A stretch of 64,000 nt of DNA from Pedobacter endophyticus (GCF_015679185.1 NZ_CP064939.1:4092001-4156000), one strand, 5' to 3'. Counted from the stretch's first letter, positions 38,000 to 46,088 are shown. The notes: a model not told the origin generated them from the sequence alone. Translations and numbers: made by a program.

Positions 38000-39463
38000 A
38001 TGAAGAAAAACGCCCTCCTGTTTTTGACCGGCATTGTTAGTTTATGCCTTCTATTATTCGCATGCAGAAAGGACATAAGTTTATATATTGAGAATAAGGA
38101 ACAAGCTTCTTCTATTCAAATAGAATCTGCCAAAATTTGGCGGCTGCAACGACTTCAAAACAAAGGAGTGGTTCTAAAACCATTATGGGATGGGGCATGG
38201 CAAATGACGACCAGTAGAAAGCGGAATATTTTGGTTGTACCTGCCCCCGAAATATTCATGGCTGATGAGAACAATAGAATACGACGATTTTTTGTGTTCA
38301 CCTACGATGGCAATGATGTAAACGGGGGTCGTATTGTTGAGTTTTTGGGCCATAACTATGCTGTTGAAGAAAATCTAAATTATTTGATAAAAAATATTGA
38401 TAGCGAAAGTATTCAGGAGTTTAATGGCTCGATATTACAATATGATATTAATTATCTTAAAATTATAGGAACATCTTACGAAGATGGAAAGAAGAAAGCA
38501 AATGCCGAGGTTGAAATCGTAAATAACAGTGTTTCGGAAATGAAACAAATTCAAATTTCCAGAATGGGAATTTATGCAAACGCCAAACTAATGTTAAACC
38601 GTACGAGTGGATTAATGACATCTTCAAGTGAATGTCCAGCAACTGTGGTTATTAACAATGGCTTCCCTTCAACATATTGTCAAGGCGGTATTGTATTGTA
38701 TTCTGAACAAACAAATTATATAGACGGTTGTTTGGCTAGTATCATAAGAAATTATATAGCTACCACTTGCCCTGGAGAGGGAAGTGGTTCTGGAAGTGGT
38801 TCTGGAAGTGGTTCTGGAAGTGGTTCTGGAAGTGGCTCTGGAAGTGGATCGGGTGGAAGTCCGCAATATGGAGGCGGGGGAAGTACCGGAAATCTAATAA
38901 ATTTGATTGAAAACCCTTGTACTGCTGCCGCATTTGCGATGGCAATGACCTCAGATGCTTCCGCAAATATTAAAAATCTATTCTTCGATGCATTCGGCAT
39001 AAATACGAACAATACAGTTATTTTTAAAGATATGACCGCGGGTCTTAATATAGATGGAAAAACAACAACTGTAACTTTGAATGGAGTTGCTACCAGTACA
39101 GTGCAATTCAACAGTGCTGCATTCGACATTCGATCACAGCAATATGCCGTTGCTACTGTATATCATGAAATGTTTCATGCCTATCTAGGTGCGCATTTCC
39201 CAGCGGATCAGGAAGGTAAGATACTAATTCCTCCACAACATGAATACATGGCTAGCAACTATGTAGACATGTTAGCTTCCGTTCTGACAAGTCAATTTTT
39301 AGGATTAAGTATCACCGATGCTAAGGCTTTGGCTTGGAGTGGATTAAAAGGCACATCGTACTGGGACACCTTAAGTGAGCCCGACAAAACAGCATATGGT
39401 ATTATACAAACTCTTTATAGTGATAAAGAACGGGCCGACAAATTGGGTACTTATTGTAATTAA
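38000..39463 (+). CDS. Surface lipoprotein with Gly-Ser linker and metallopeptidase-like C-terminus (putative polymorphic effector B)
   Basis: 487-aa paralogue of the protein at 24445. I start at ATG 38000, which gives a lipoprotein signal with lipobox LFAC (Cys22) followed by RKD; the frame opens at 37973. The shared N-terminal domain is clear (ESAKIWRLQRL, VLKPLWDGAWQM, VPAPEIFM, IRRFFVFTY), as is the four-Cys segment (SECP, PSTYCQGG, IDGCLAS, TTCP). After the Gly-Ser linker an unrelated C-terminal domain of about 190 residues carries VATVYHEMFHAYLG, an HExxH zinc motif (His389, Glu390, His393), with a possible third ligand in QHEYMASNYVDML (His414/Glu415). It is probably a secreted peptidase-type toxin. 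The next gene starts 2 bp after its stop. Confidence 0.78.
   Translation: MKKNALLFLTGIVSLCLLLFACRKDISLYIENKEQASSIQIESAKIWRLQRLQNKGVVLKPLWDGAWQMTTSRKRNILVVPAPEIFMADENNRIRRFFVFTYDGNDVNGGRIVEFLGHNYAVEENLNYLIKNIDSESIQEFNGSILQYDINYLKIIGTSYEDGKKKANAEVEIVNNSVSEMKQIQISRMGIYANAKLMLNRTSGLMTSSSECPATVVINNGFPSTYCQGGIVLYSEQTNYIDGCLASIIRNYIATTCPGEGSGSGSGSGSGSGSGSGSGSGSGSGGSPQYGGGGSTGNLINLIENPCTAAAFAMAMTSDASANIKNLFFDAFGINTNNTVIFKDMTAGLNIDGKTTTVTLNGVATSTVQFNSAAFDIRSQQYAVATVYHEMFHAYLGAHFPADQEGKILIPPQHEYMASNYVDMLASVLTSQFLGLSITDAKALAWSGLKGTSYWDTLSEPDKTAYGIIQTLYSDKERADKLGTYCN
38780..38851 (+). repeat. 12-bp tandem repeat encoding Gly-Ser-Gly-Ser
   Basis: Four perfect copies of GGAAGTGGTTCT (38780-38827), then one copy with a single change and one with three changes. 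It encodes the flexible linker between the shared N-terminal domain and the metallopeptidase-like domain. Slippage would change linker length without a frameshift. Confidence 0.9.
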
Positions 39464-39465
39464 AT

Positions 39466-39945
39466 ATGGGAAAAAAAATAACATTACTTCACCTCTTTGT
39501 ATTTGCGATTATTACGGAAGCGTATGCGCAATTAGCTAATAAAAGCACATTGAACACAATAGCTAACTCAATAAATAAAATATATCGAAAACCAATTGAT
39601 AAAAAGCTTGTACTTTTTTCAATCTGGGTGTCAACGGATAAAAATTCAAAGGTCGATTCTGTTTATTTTTCCGAAATGTCTCCCCCGTTGACAATTGACA
39701 TGGTTTTAGATACTGCTGAGATTAAAACTTTCTTTAAGAGAAGTTCTAAATTAGAGAAAAAGTTTTCTAATACATTATTTATTATTCCTATATTGTATCG
39801 CCCCCTAAATAACATTGCTGCCATTTATTTACCCGACTTGGGCCGTGATTTTAGCAACCTCATCCCTGAGCAGGCTAAATTTCGAAATAAGAAACTTATC
39901 GTGGAAAAGCCGACAGAAATCACTATTCACGAAACAGTGAATTAA
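39466..39945 (+). CDS. Exported hypothetical protein, candidate immunity partner of effector B
   Basis: 159-aa protein with a clear signal peptide (MGKKITLLHLFVFAIITEAY, cleavage near Ala21) and no lipobox, so it should be periplasmic. The mature part has charged and hydrophobic segments (KKLVLFSIWVSTDKNSKVDS, FIIPILYRPLNNIAAIYLPD) but no family that I recognise. The start codon is 2 bp after the stop of the metallopeptidase-type lipoprotein, so the two are almost certainly co-expressed. A periplasmic inhibitor protecting against an envelope-acting peptidase is the simplest reading; it is an inference from position. Confidence 0.66.
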   Translation: MGKKITLLHLFVFAIITEAYAQLANKSTLNTIANSINKIYRKPIDKKLVLFSIWVSTDKNSKVDSVYFSEMSPPLTIDMVLDTAEIKTFFKRSSKLEKKFSNTLFIIPILYRPLNNIAAIYLPDLGRDFSNLIPEQAKFRNKKLIVEKPTEITIHETVN

Positions 39946-40150
39946 TATATATTCAATTTTTAAGCCCCCGGCTATAGCGTAGTCACTATTATGCTTTTGC
40001 CACTTTAAAAAATTAATATGCCGTTTGTGAATATCTGTCCAACTCACGCATCGGTTCCAAAAATAACTGATAGATAAAAATAAGAGCAAAAGGCATGATT
40101 TTGTTTATAAATAATTGACAATCAATTTATGAATGAATTAAAATGACCTT

Positions 40151-40352
40151 ATGCTCAAAGATAAAATTATAGAAATTTTTTTAGAGGTTGATGATTTTTG
40201 CAAAGAAATAATTGCCAGAACTTGAACAACAGTTCATCCATGACCGTTCTCTGGTCAAGCGCAACAGGAGGGCCGAACTCTGCGAGAGTGAAATGATTAC
40301 CCTGATGGTCGCCTTTCACTAGGGTCAGTTCAGCAACCAGTATGTTCATGGA
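40151..40352 (+). pseudogene. IS982 family transposase, N-terminal remnant
   Basis: The frame starts MLKDKIIEIFLEVDDFCKE, and after a frameshift continues LEQQFIHDRSLVKRNRRAEL, CESEMITLMVAFH and a stop. This is the N-terminus of IS982 transposases. The DDE domain is absent. It lies between the effector B module and the conjugation region. Confidence 0.75.
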
Positions 40353-40376
40353 ATACTAGTTAGGAGAAAGGATAAT

Positions 40377-40580
40377 ATGGCGTTAAGGAGTTTTTATATA
40401 ATTATACTAATAATAACCTTAAGTGATTGCACATCAATAAGGAAAGATAATTTAAAGGGCAGTCTAATTGAGCTGTCTTCTCACGGGGAAATCTTCAACA
40501 ATGCAATTAAGGAAATTATCGCATTAGAAAATCACATTAAAATATATAAAGATAGTTTATGTACAAACCAATTTATTTGA
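40377..40580 (+). CDS. Small hypothetical lipoprotein-like protein
   Basis: 67-codon frame with a hydrophobic N-terminus ending in TLSDCTSIRKD, which could be a lipobox (weak: Ser-Asp before Cys), then a charged helix. It may be a real short exported protein or the start of a decayed gene. It has no recognised family and no partner; it directly follows transposase debris. Confidence 0.3.
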   Translation: MALRSFYIIILIITLSDCTSIRKDNLKGSLIELSSHGEIFNNAIKEIIALENHIKIYKDSLCTNQFI

Positions 40581-41242
40581 CCCCTTTGCACCAATTTTAA
40601 ATTATTTGTAAGTGCTTTGAAAAAAGTGTGTTATAATACATTTGTTATAGGCGAGAGGGGGTCAATCTACTCTGGTTTATCCAATCAACAATCATATTAT
40701 CAGTAAACAACGCTTCAGTTAAGATGATTCTTCTGGGATTTTTTCTAACAAATTCAATGTAAAGCTATGTGTCCGGAAAGAAATTTTTAAAAATGTTTGG
40801 TAGTGAAAGTATAACACAAGTTTGAAAAAGTGTTAAAATCTTATTGCCAGGATTTGTAGAGATTTTAGCAAGTTCTAAAGTTTTGTCAAGAATTTACTCT
40901 TCGATGTGAGGGTTTTACGGTAATATCGATAGGCTAAAACATTTCCATTCCGAAAACCACTGCGATTAGGCTACGTTAAAAGAATTAAAAAATCGTACCC
41001 ACTTTTTGAAAAGTGTCAAATGCTCGCAGCATACTTCCTGAATTTTGAGCCAACAAAAGAGTTGGTCTTTGACATTCAGGAATGAAACATTACCCATAAC
41101 ACTATGGGAATTTTGCGAAGCTTTGAGATAACGTCAAAAAGGTGAAGGCGCATTGGCAGACGAGAGTCCGGTTTGTAGAAACTGAGGTGAGTAATTCCAA
41201 ATTCATTAATATCGAGGCCCTTCTTTAAGTCTCTATTTTCTT
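40581..41242. other. Noncoding stretch between a promoter-like site and a terminator
   Basis: 0.66 kb without a plausible gene on either strand. It begins with a good Bacteroidota promoter match (40616-40644) and ends at a strong terminator (41243-41262), so it could be transcribed as a long leader or noncoding RNA for the conjugation module. Several short inverted repeats occur (for example GCCAACAAAAGAGTTGG-like pairing near 41048), but I recognise no RNA family. Confidence 0.4.
40616..40644 (+). promoter_or_regulatory. Bacteroidota-type promoter candidate
   Basis: TTTG at 40616-40619, 17 bp, then TACATTTG at 40637-40644. This fits the -33 TTTG and -7 TAnnTTTG consensus, with a spacer slightly short of the usual 19-21 bp. 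No ORF follows for 650 bp. Confidence 0.45.
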
Positions 41243-41262
41243 GGGGCGATGAGCCCCTTTTT
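41243..41262 (+). terminator. Rho-independent terminator upstream of the Toprim gene
   Basis: Perfect GGGGC / GCCCC stem with a GATGA loop followed directly by TTTTT. It ends 29 bp before the start codon of the Toprim gene, so it either closes the upstream noncoding transcript or acts as an attenuator for the conjugation genes. Confidence 0.75.
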
Positions 41263-41291
41263 CATTTCTAAAATTCCCAAAACCTAATGTT

Positions 41292-42263
41292 ATGTCAGCT
41301 TTTCTAAATGTAAATGAGATCAAAGAGAAGGTTTCTCTGTTGAGTCTGTTAAAGAATTTGGGCTTCAGTCCACAAAAGCAATCCGGTGGAGAACATTTTT
41401 TTCTCAGTATGCTGAGAGAAGAGTATACAGCTTCCCTGTGCGTAAATGATGATCTCGGAGTATGGTATGACCACGGCGGAGCTGGTGTTTCGGGAATTAG
41501 AAGTGGAAGCATAATTGATTTTGGACTTGCCTACTGGTATCCGTCCACTTTCCCGGAGGTGCTGAGAAAGATCTTAGAATATTCAAAAGTCGAACTTGAA
41601 AACTCTTCGCAGTTGAACAATAGTGTTCCAGCCAGATTACAACCGGTAAAAGTTCCTAATTATAAAATAGAGGCTATAAACGAGTCAATTAAAAAGGACG
41701 CACTAAATGCCTATCTTAAATCCAGGGAAATCATTTCTGTAGCAAAGGATCATCTTTATGAACTGCATTATTCAGTTCTTGATAGCAAAAATAAACACAA
41801 GAATTTTTTTGCATCAGGATGGCCTAATGAGAATGGCGGATGGGAGGTAAGAAATAAATATTTCAAGGGCTGTCTTGGCCATAAAGGGATGTCATTTCTA
41901 CAGGGAGCCACCGATAAGCTCTGTGTGTTCGAAGGGTATTTCGACTTTTTGAGCTGGCGGGTTGAAAACTCCAACGACCCATCCTCAGTACTTGTGTTAA
42001 ATTCTTTGTCCTTTCTTCAATCGGCAATGGTTCGTGCAAAACAGTTCAGCGCCATTCAGGTATATTTCGATCATGATAAAGCCGGAATTTCTGCCACCCA
42101 TGATTTTATAATCAATGTGAGCGGTAGCCAGGATTTTTCTTTTAAATATCTAGGGCATAAAGACTATAATGCAAAGCTAGTTACTGATGCAAATGCCGCT
42201 GTAGAACAGAAATTTGCGCAATTGAAATTCAGTACGGAAATTGGGTTCATCCCGGAGCGATAG
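41292..42263 (+). CDS. Toprim-domain primase-like protein of a conjugative element
   Basis: 323-aa protein. The N-terminus (about 1-95) resembles a CHC2-type primase zinc-binding region in fold but shows no complete CHC2 Cys set (KNLGFSPQKQSGGEHFFLSM, GVWYDHGGAG, IIDFGLAYW). The C-terminal part is a Toprim-like domain: LCVFEGYFDFLSW supplies the Glu and VYFDHDKAGI the Asp-x-Asp. Such proteins are common in Bacteroidota integrative elements, where they probably prime complementary strand synthesis after transfer. It is followed by an opposite-strand gene and then the mobilization genes. Confidence 0.82.
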   Translation: MSAFLNVNEIKEKVSLLSLLKNLGFSPQKQSGGEHFFLSMLREEYTASLCVNDDLGVWYDHGGAGVSGIRSGSIIDFGLAYWYPSTFPEVLRKILEYSKVELENSSQLNNSVPARLQPVKVPNYKIEAINESIKKDALNAYLKSREIISVAKDHLYELHYSVLDSKNKHKNFFASGWPNENGGWEVRNKYFKGCLGHKGMSFLQGATDKLCVFEGYFDFLSWRVENSNDPSSVLVLNSLSFLQSAMVRAKQFSAIQVYFDHDKAGISATHDFIINVSGSQDFSFKYLGHKDYNAKLVTDANAAVEQKFAQLKFSTEIGFIPER

Positions 42264-42358
42264 TATATATAACTCTAGTCATCTAACTGAATATTCAGAT
42301 GTAGGATTACATGCATATTTATATATAGACATATAAGCATATGTAAACATATTTAATC

Positions 42359-42946
42359 TTAATCCATGTTTTTCTGATCTTCCGCCCATTGATCCATAAT
42401 TGGCTGATATTTTGAAATGAATTCGTCGAACGGTTGAAATATTAGCTTACTGCTATAGCTTGTATGTTCGAGATATAACTGATCGAAATCTAGCATTTCA
42501 TCCCTTTTTGATATCAGCCTTCCATGAAATTCTTTGGTAAATCTCCACAGCATCCAAAGCGCAAAAATCATATGTCCGTATAGATTTGCCAGTTTGTTTT
42601 CTTCGTCTTGACCGGGCATCTGAGCCTCTTCCAAATAGGATATGAGATCTACGAGTCTCTCGCTAAGATAAGTGGGGATTTTTGATTTATCGATATTTTG
42701 AGCCAATTCAATCATACTTTGGAGTGCGGCGCTTTGACTGTCACTAATATGAAGTCCAACCTTAGGATAGAAATCCAGTTTAGATGCTTTCAGTAACAGC
42801 GCTCTGATTTTTGCTAATTCAGTCACAACGTTTTGCGAGTCGGCGATTCTGGACCGGTTGTTCGCTCTTCGGCTATCAAGAAAAGTTAGCACTGAAATCA
42901 GCAGGGCACCACCTGCGAGGTAATCACTTGGAGACATAATGGACAT
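42359..42946 (-). CDS. Hypothetical membrane-anchored protein
   Basis: 195-aa protein with one N-terminal hydrophobic segment (about 8-25, YLAGGALLISVLTF) and a mainly helical cytoplasmic part with aromatic stretches (YGHMIFALWMLWRFTKEFHG). I recognise no family. It is the only leftward gene in the conjugation region and lies between the Toprim gene and the presumed oriT. It is a possible entry-exclusion or cargo gene, but no sequence evidence supports either. Confidence 0.6.
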   Translation of the reverse strand: MSIMSPSDYLAGGALLISVLTFLDSRRANNRSRIADSQNVVTELAKIRALLLKASKLDFYPKVGLHISDSQSAALQSMIELAQNIDKSKIPTYLSERLVDLISYLEEAQMPGQDEENKLANLYGHMIFALWMLWRFTKEFHGRLISKRDEMLDFDQLYLEHTSYSSKLIFQPFDEFISKYQPIMDQWAEDQKNMD

Positions 42947-43019
42947 TTAATTTTTTGAGACTAATATATGATAATTGAACTTTATTTTTGGTAGGAATGC
43001 TCGTCGTTTTTTATTCTGC

Positions 43020-43110
43020 AAGTTGTGTTTTTGTCGCACAAAAACCCTTTAACTTGCCCGCCTTTTTTTGCCGGTGATCGGCAGCGGGATGGAAAAAACT
43101 CGCAACTCGT
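43020..43110 (+). other. Candidate origin of transfer (oriT)
   Basis: The 190-bp gap in front of the mobilization genes holds a perfect palindrome GTTTTTGT-CGC-ACAAAAAC (43027-43045) and, 12 bp later, a nested structure CCCGC(43057-43061)/GCGGG(43084-43088) enclosing GCCG/CGGC (43070-43082). Structured DNA directly upstream of relaxosome genes is the normal place for an oriT. The nick site cannot be located by eye. Confidence 0.45.
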
Positions 43111-43140
43111 TTTTCTTTTGGAGGATCAAATCAATATCTT

Positions 43141-43551
43141 ATGAGCGTTAAGCAGAAGAATGGAAGGCCGTTGAAGGTTGAGGGCAAAAGAACAAAACAC
43201 ATAAAAGCAAGACTAACTGAGAACGAATATAGCCTGGTCACACAACTGTGGAAATCCCTTTCGATGAAGGAAAGCGATTACGTGCGTTTGATGGTTTTGA
43301 AGCCTGGTTCGTTAAAGGTCAAAGTAAATGCGCATGAAGTGCTAAGGTTACTTGATCATCTGGGGGGTGAGCTGGGCAGGTCTGGAAACAACATCAATCA
43401 ACTTGCAAGGCATGCGAATTTTTTGAATAAGCGAGGAATGCTTAACGCAGAAACAGTAGTCAAGTTCAACGAACTTTTCTCAGAATACATCTTTCTTTTC
43501 AGGCAAATTGAAAAAGAAACCAGAACACTTTTGCGCCGGCTGCAGAGTTAA
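43141..43551 (+). CDS. MobC-like relaxosome protein
   Basis: 136-aa basic protein. An N-terminal ribbon-helix-helix-like region (RTKHIKARLTENEYSLVTQL) is followed by the hallmark helix of plasmid MobC/BexA-type accessory proteins, ELGRSGNNINQLARHANFLN, and a helical tail. It would bind oriT next to the relaxase and aid strand opening. The relaxase gene starts 2 bp after its stop, so the two are co-translated. In CTnDOT nomenclature this position is mobA. Confidence 0.86.
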   Translation: MSVKQKNGRPLKVEGKRTKHIKARLTENEYSLVTQLWKSLSMKESDYVRLMVLKPGSLKVKVNAHEVLRLLDHLGGELGRSGNNINQLARHANFLNKRGMLNAETVVKFNELFSEYIFLFRQIEKETRTLLRRLQS

Positions 43552-43553
43552 CC

Positions 43554-44744
43554 ATGATCGTCAAGATATTACAGAAATCCAAAACGTTCAGAGCAGTTAG
43601 GTACAACACCAATAAGGTTGAAAAGGATAAAGGTGAGCTTTTAAAAGTTTCGGGATTTGAAGCGCTGTCCGGATTTTCGGAACTGAAACCCCAGGATTAT
43701 ATTAACTATCTATCCTCACTTGCAGCGTTGAACAAAAGGGTTGTGTATCCGCAGTTCCACGCCATGATTTCTTCAAAGGGAAGAGCTGCGGATAAACAAA
43801 GCCTGGTGTTTCTGGCAGAGAAATGGTTAATGGGAATGGGATACGGCAGTCAGCCTTATATGCTCATTTTTCATAAGGATACTGATAACAATCATATTCA
43901 CATCGTCTCTTCCAGAGTCGACAGGGAGGGGAATAAAATATCTGACGTTTTCGAAAAGATTCGTGCATACCGTGTGCTCAACCGGCTAGTCGGCCAGGAT
44001 GAAAAAAAATCGGCAAGTGAAGCGGTGAGCAAGGCACTGCAGTATCAATTTTCCACAGTAGCACAGTATTTAATAATCTTGGAGGCAAAAGGATATTCGG
44101 TCAAATTGGTAGGGGATACTTATAACGTATCAAAATTCGGTGAGCTGGTTGCAAAAGTGGATATTTCGAAAATCCACAACAGTTTAGCTGAAAATGGCTT
44201 TTCGCAAGAGCGGAAAGCTCAGTTGAGAAATATATTTGAAAAATACAGGCCATTAACCAACGCTAAGCTTCTCCCGGTGGTGGAGAACAACCTGCGCGGT
44301 GCACATGGAAAGATATTAAGGTATTACTCTGCTCTGAGCGAGAGACTTTCTTCCGACTTCGGACTGGAGTTTGTTTTTCATTTCAAGGATGATAAAGGTC
44401 CATATGGTTACACCGTTCTTGACCATGCCAAAAAAAATGTTTTCAAGGGCGGTGAAATTATGGCGCTGGGTAAATTTGCAGAGGTGCTCTCGACAGCACC
44501 CCACCCGTCGCTGGTATCTTTTGAGCCTTATGATCCGGTGCGACCCGGACATTTCCCTGAAGAAAATATGCTGCTTGAATCCCTGCCACTGCCAGTTATG
44601 GAGGAACTGTATCCCGGATCTGAAGAAGGAGGTCATATTGGCGATTTCTCATTCGGACTTGATATCGCGGATGATATTGACGATGAACAGATCAATGGCC
44701 GAAACCGCAGAAAAAAGGGAAAGCCAAGGACGAACACACGATAA
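43554..44744 (+). CDS. Relaxase / mobilization nuclease
   Basis: 396-aa relaxase of the MobA/VirD2-like domain family. Residues 1-170 hold the nuclease domain: Tyr17 in FRAVRYN as a candidate nucleophile region, VVYPQFHAMISSKG, and the metal-binding DTDNNHIHIVSSRVDREGN with the His-x-His typical of the family. The C-terminal half is helical and acidic. It nicks oriT and pilots the strand through the T4SS. It sits directly behind the MobC-like gene and is followed by a ParA-type gene after 11 bp. In CTnDOT nomenclature this position is mobB. Confidence 0.88.
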   Translation: MIVKILQKSKTFRAVRYNTNKVEKDKGELLKVSGFEALSGFSELKPQDYINYLSSLAALNKRVVYPQFHAMISSKGRAADKQSLVFLAEKWLMGMGYGSQPYMLIFHKDTDNNHIHIVSSRVDREGNKISDVFEKIRAYRVLNRLVGQDEKKSASEAVSKALQYQFSTVAQYLIILEAKGYSVKLVGDTYNVSKFGELVAKVDISKIHNSLAENGFSQERKAQLRNIFEKYRPLTNAKLLPVVENNLRGAHGKILRYYSALSERLSSDFGLEFVFHFKDDKGPYGYTVLDHAKKNVFKGGEIMALGKFAEVLSTAPHPSLVSFEPYDPVRPGHFPEENMLLESLPLPVMEELYPGSEEGGHIGDFSFGLDIADDIDDEQINGRNRRKKGKPRTNTR

Positions 44745-44755
44745 AAATATTTGAT

Positions 44756-45391
44756 ATGGTTATACTACTAGGCAACCAAAAAGGAGGTTCTGGTAAAAGC
44801 ACGCTGTGCCTGCTACTGGCATACTACCTTTCCACAATAAAACAAGCGAAGGTTACCGTTCTGGACATGGATTATCAGGCATCAGTCTCGGGAAAGTTCG
44901 AGAAAGCAAAGATTCTGGAGAATGAACCAATTTACGAGGTTATCGCATCAGACCTCAAGTATTATCCTGCCTTACTCGAGCTATTAACACAAAATACCCA
45001 GGAGTTCGTACTCATTGATTTACCCGGTAAAATGGATGATGATTTATTGATTCCCATTATAAGTTCTGCAGAACTTATAATCTGCCCTTTCAACTATGAT
45101 GAATTCTCGGTCGACAGTACTGTTCTTTTTTCTTTGGTCTGCAAGGAGATAAACAAGCTCTCGCCAATTGTGTATGTACCCAACCGGATCAAGTCCACGG
45201 TGAAATATGAAACAAAAGAGGAGGTTGATAGGGTGCTCGCCAGGTTTGGCATGGTCTCCCCGAATATCTCGGACAGGATCGATTTTCAACGTGTGGGAAC
45301 AGTTCATATACCAGCAGTACTCATTCCGGTTTTTATGCCGGCCCTTGATTTTATCTTCAATATCCATATGAGCAAAGGAGCTTCACCATGA
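44756..45391 (+). CDS. ParA family ATPase (TraA position)
   Basis: 211-aa ParA/MinD-type ATPase. It starts MVILLGNQKGGSGKSTLCLL, a deviant Walker A with the signature Lys, has VTVLDMDYQASVS as Walker A', and FVLIDLPGKMDDDLL as Walker B. Bacteroidota conjugative elements carry such a ParA gene at the start of the tra operon (TraA). It may help segregation or positioning of the excised element or the transfer machine. Its stop overlaps the next start by 4 bp. Confidence 0.88.
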   Translation: MVILLGNQKGGSGKSTLCLLLAYYLSTIKQAKVTVLDMDYQASVSGKFEKAKILENEPIYEVIASDLKYYPALLELLTQNTQEFVLIDLPGKMDDDLLIPIISSAELIICPFNYDEFSVDSTVLFSLVCKEINKLSPIVYVPNRIKSTVKYETKEEVDRVLARFGMVSPNISDRIDFQRVGTVHIPAVLIPVFMPALDFIFNIHMSKGASP

Positions 45392-45768
45392 GCCAAATCA
45401 AATCACTAGCCCAGCAGCTTAAATCTAAATTAGAGGAGCAGAAAGGTGTGCCCGTAATTAATGATGCTGAAACAAGTCAGGCTCAGAAAGAAAGGGACAA
45501 ACCCGATGACAGGTACTCAGTCACGGATGCTAAAAAGATATCAGCACTTCTTTCAGCGCTTCGTGACTTCAATATGGATGGGCAGGAAAAAATTCTGATC
45601 CGTCTCGACAAGCGCACAATTGCGCAATTAAAGCAGCTGAAAGTCGCAACCAATATTGAAATGAACAGGGTAATTGCCTTTGCGCTGCAAAATTTCCTAA
45701 AGTCCCATCCCTGGCTAAACGACTACATTTCTCAAACCCTAAAACAAATGGCCCATGAGCTGGATTAA
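45388..45768 (+). CDS. Conjugation-module protein of unknown function (TraB position)
   Basis: 126-aa protein. The first 60 residues are charged and probably disordered (QQLKSKLEEQKGVPVIND). The C-terminal part, ILIRLDKRTIAQLKQLKVAT followed by a helix, looks like a ribbon-helix-helix DNA-binding fold. Position directly after ParA (4-bp overlap) suggests a ParB-like partner that binds DNA. Its stop region overlaps the next start by 14 bp. Confidence 0.68.
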   Translation: MSQIKSLAQQLKSKLEEQKGVPVINDAETSQAQKERDKPDDRYSVTDAKKISALLSALRDFNMDGQEKILIRLDKRTIAQLKQLKVATNIEMNRVIAFALQNFLKSHPWLNDYISQTLKQMAHELD

Positions 45769-46081
45769 TTTTTTAACTGTAATCTTTATCATTTACCTGG
45801 TTTACTATTGCCTGAACCTATTCTTTGATTTATTTCTTTCGCCGCGCGTTCCCATTGGAGAAATCTCTGAGGATGAACTGTTTTTCACCGAAACCCATAC
45901 TCCTGAACTGATTACTGCTAATAGAAAGGCAGAGCCGGTAATAGAGGAGGCAGAAAAAGAAAAACCTATAGTTTATTTTCCGAGCGCACCAATCAATGCC
46001 AGTGGTGGCATTAGTCTAAAGCACCTTTTTTCCCTTGCAAAGGATAACCTGATTGAGCATACACGCGCAATACCCTATTAA
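45755..46081 (+). CDS. Small membrane protein of the conjugation module
   Basis: 108-aa protein with one N-terminal membrane helix (about 5-28, FLTVIFIIYLVYYCLNLFFD) and an acidic, low-complexity tail (FFTETHTPELITANRKAEPV) ending with a conserved-looking ISLKHLFSLAKDNLIEHT. It is in the tra operon between the ParA/TraB pair and the DUF4134 genes. I do not recognise a named family; it fills the TraC/TraD position of CTnDOT-like clusters. Confidence 0.62.
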   Translation: MSWINFLTVIFIIYLVYYCLNLFFDLFLSPRVPIGEISEDELFFTETHTPELITANRKAEPVIEEAEKEKPIVYFPSAPINASGGISLKHLFSLAKDNLIEHTRAIPY

Positions 46082-46088
46082 TCTTCCG

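Noticed and set aside
38669..38966. Minus-strand frames with repeated Pro-Leu-Pro-Glu or Thr-Ser-Arg-Thr patterns
   Set aside because: They are the antisense reading of the 12-bp Gly-Ser repeat in the lipoprotein gene, not separate repeat proteins.
41040..41220. tRNA-like or known RNA element in the noncoding region upstream of the Toprim gene
   Set aside because: Some short stems occur, but no T arm, anticodon loop or family consensus could be matched.
44371..44754. 127-codon frame inside the relaxase gene
   Set aside because: Shadow frame: the relaxase frame is clearly coding across this region.
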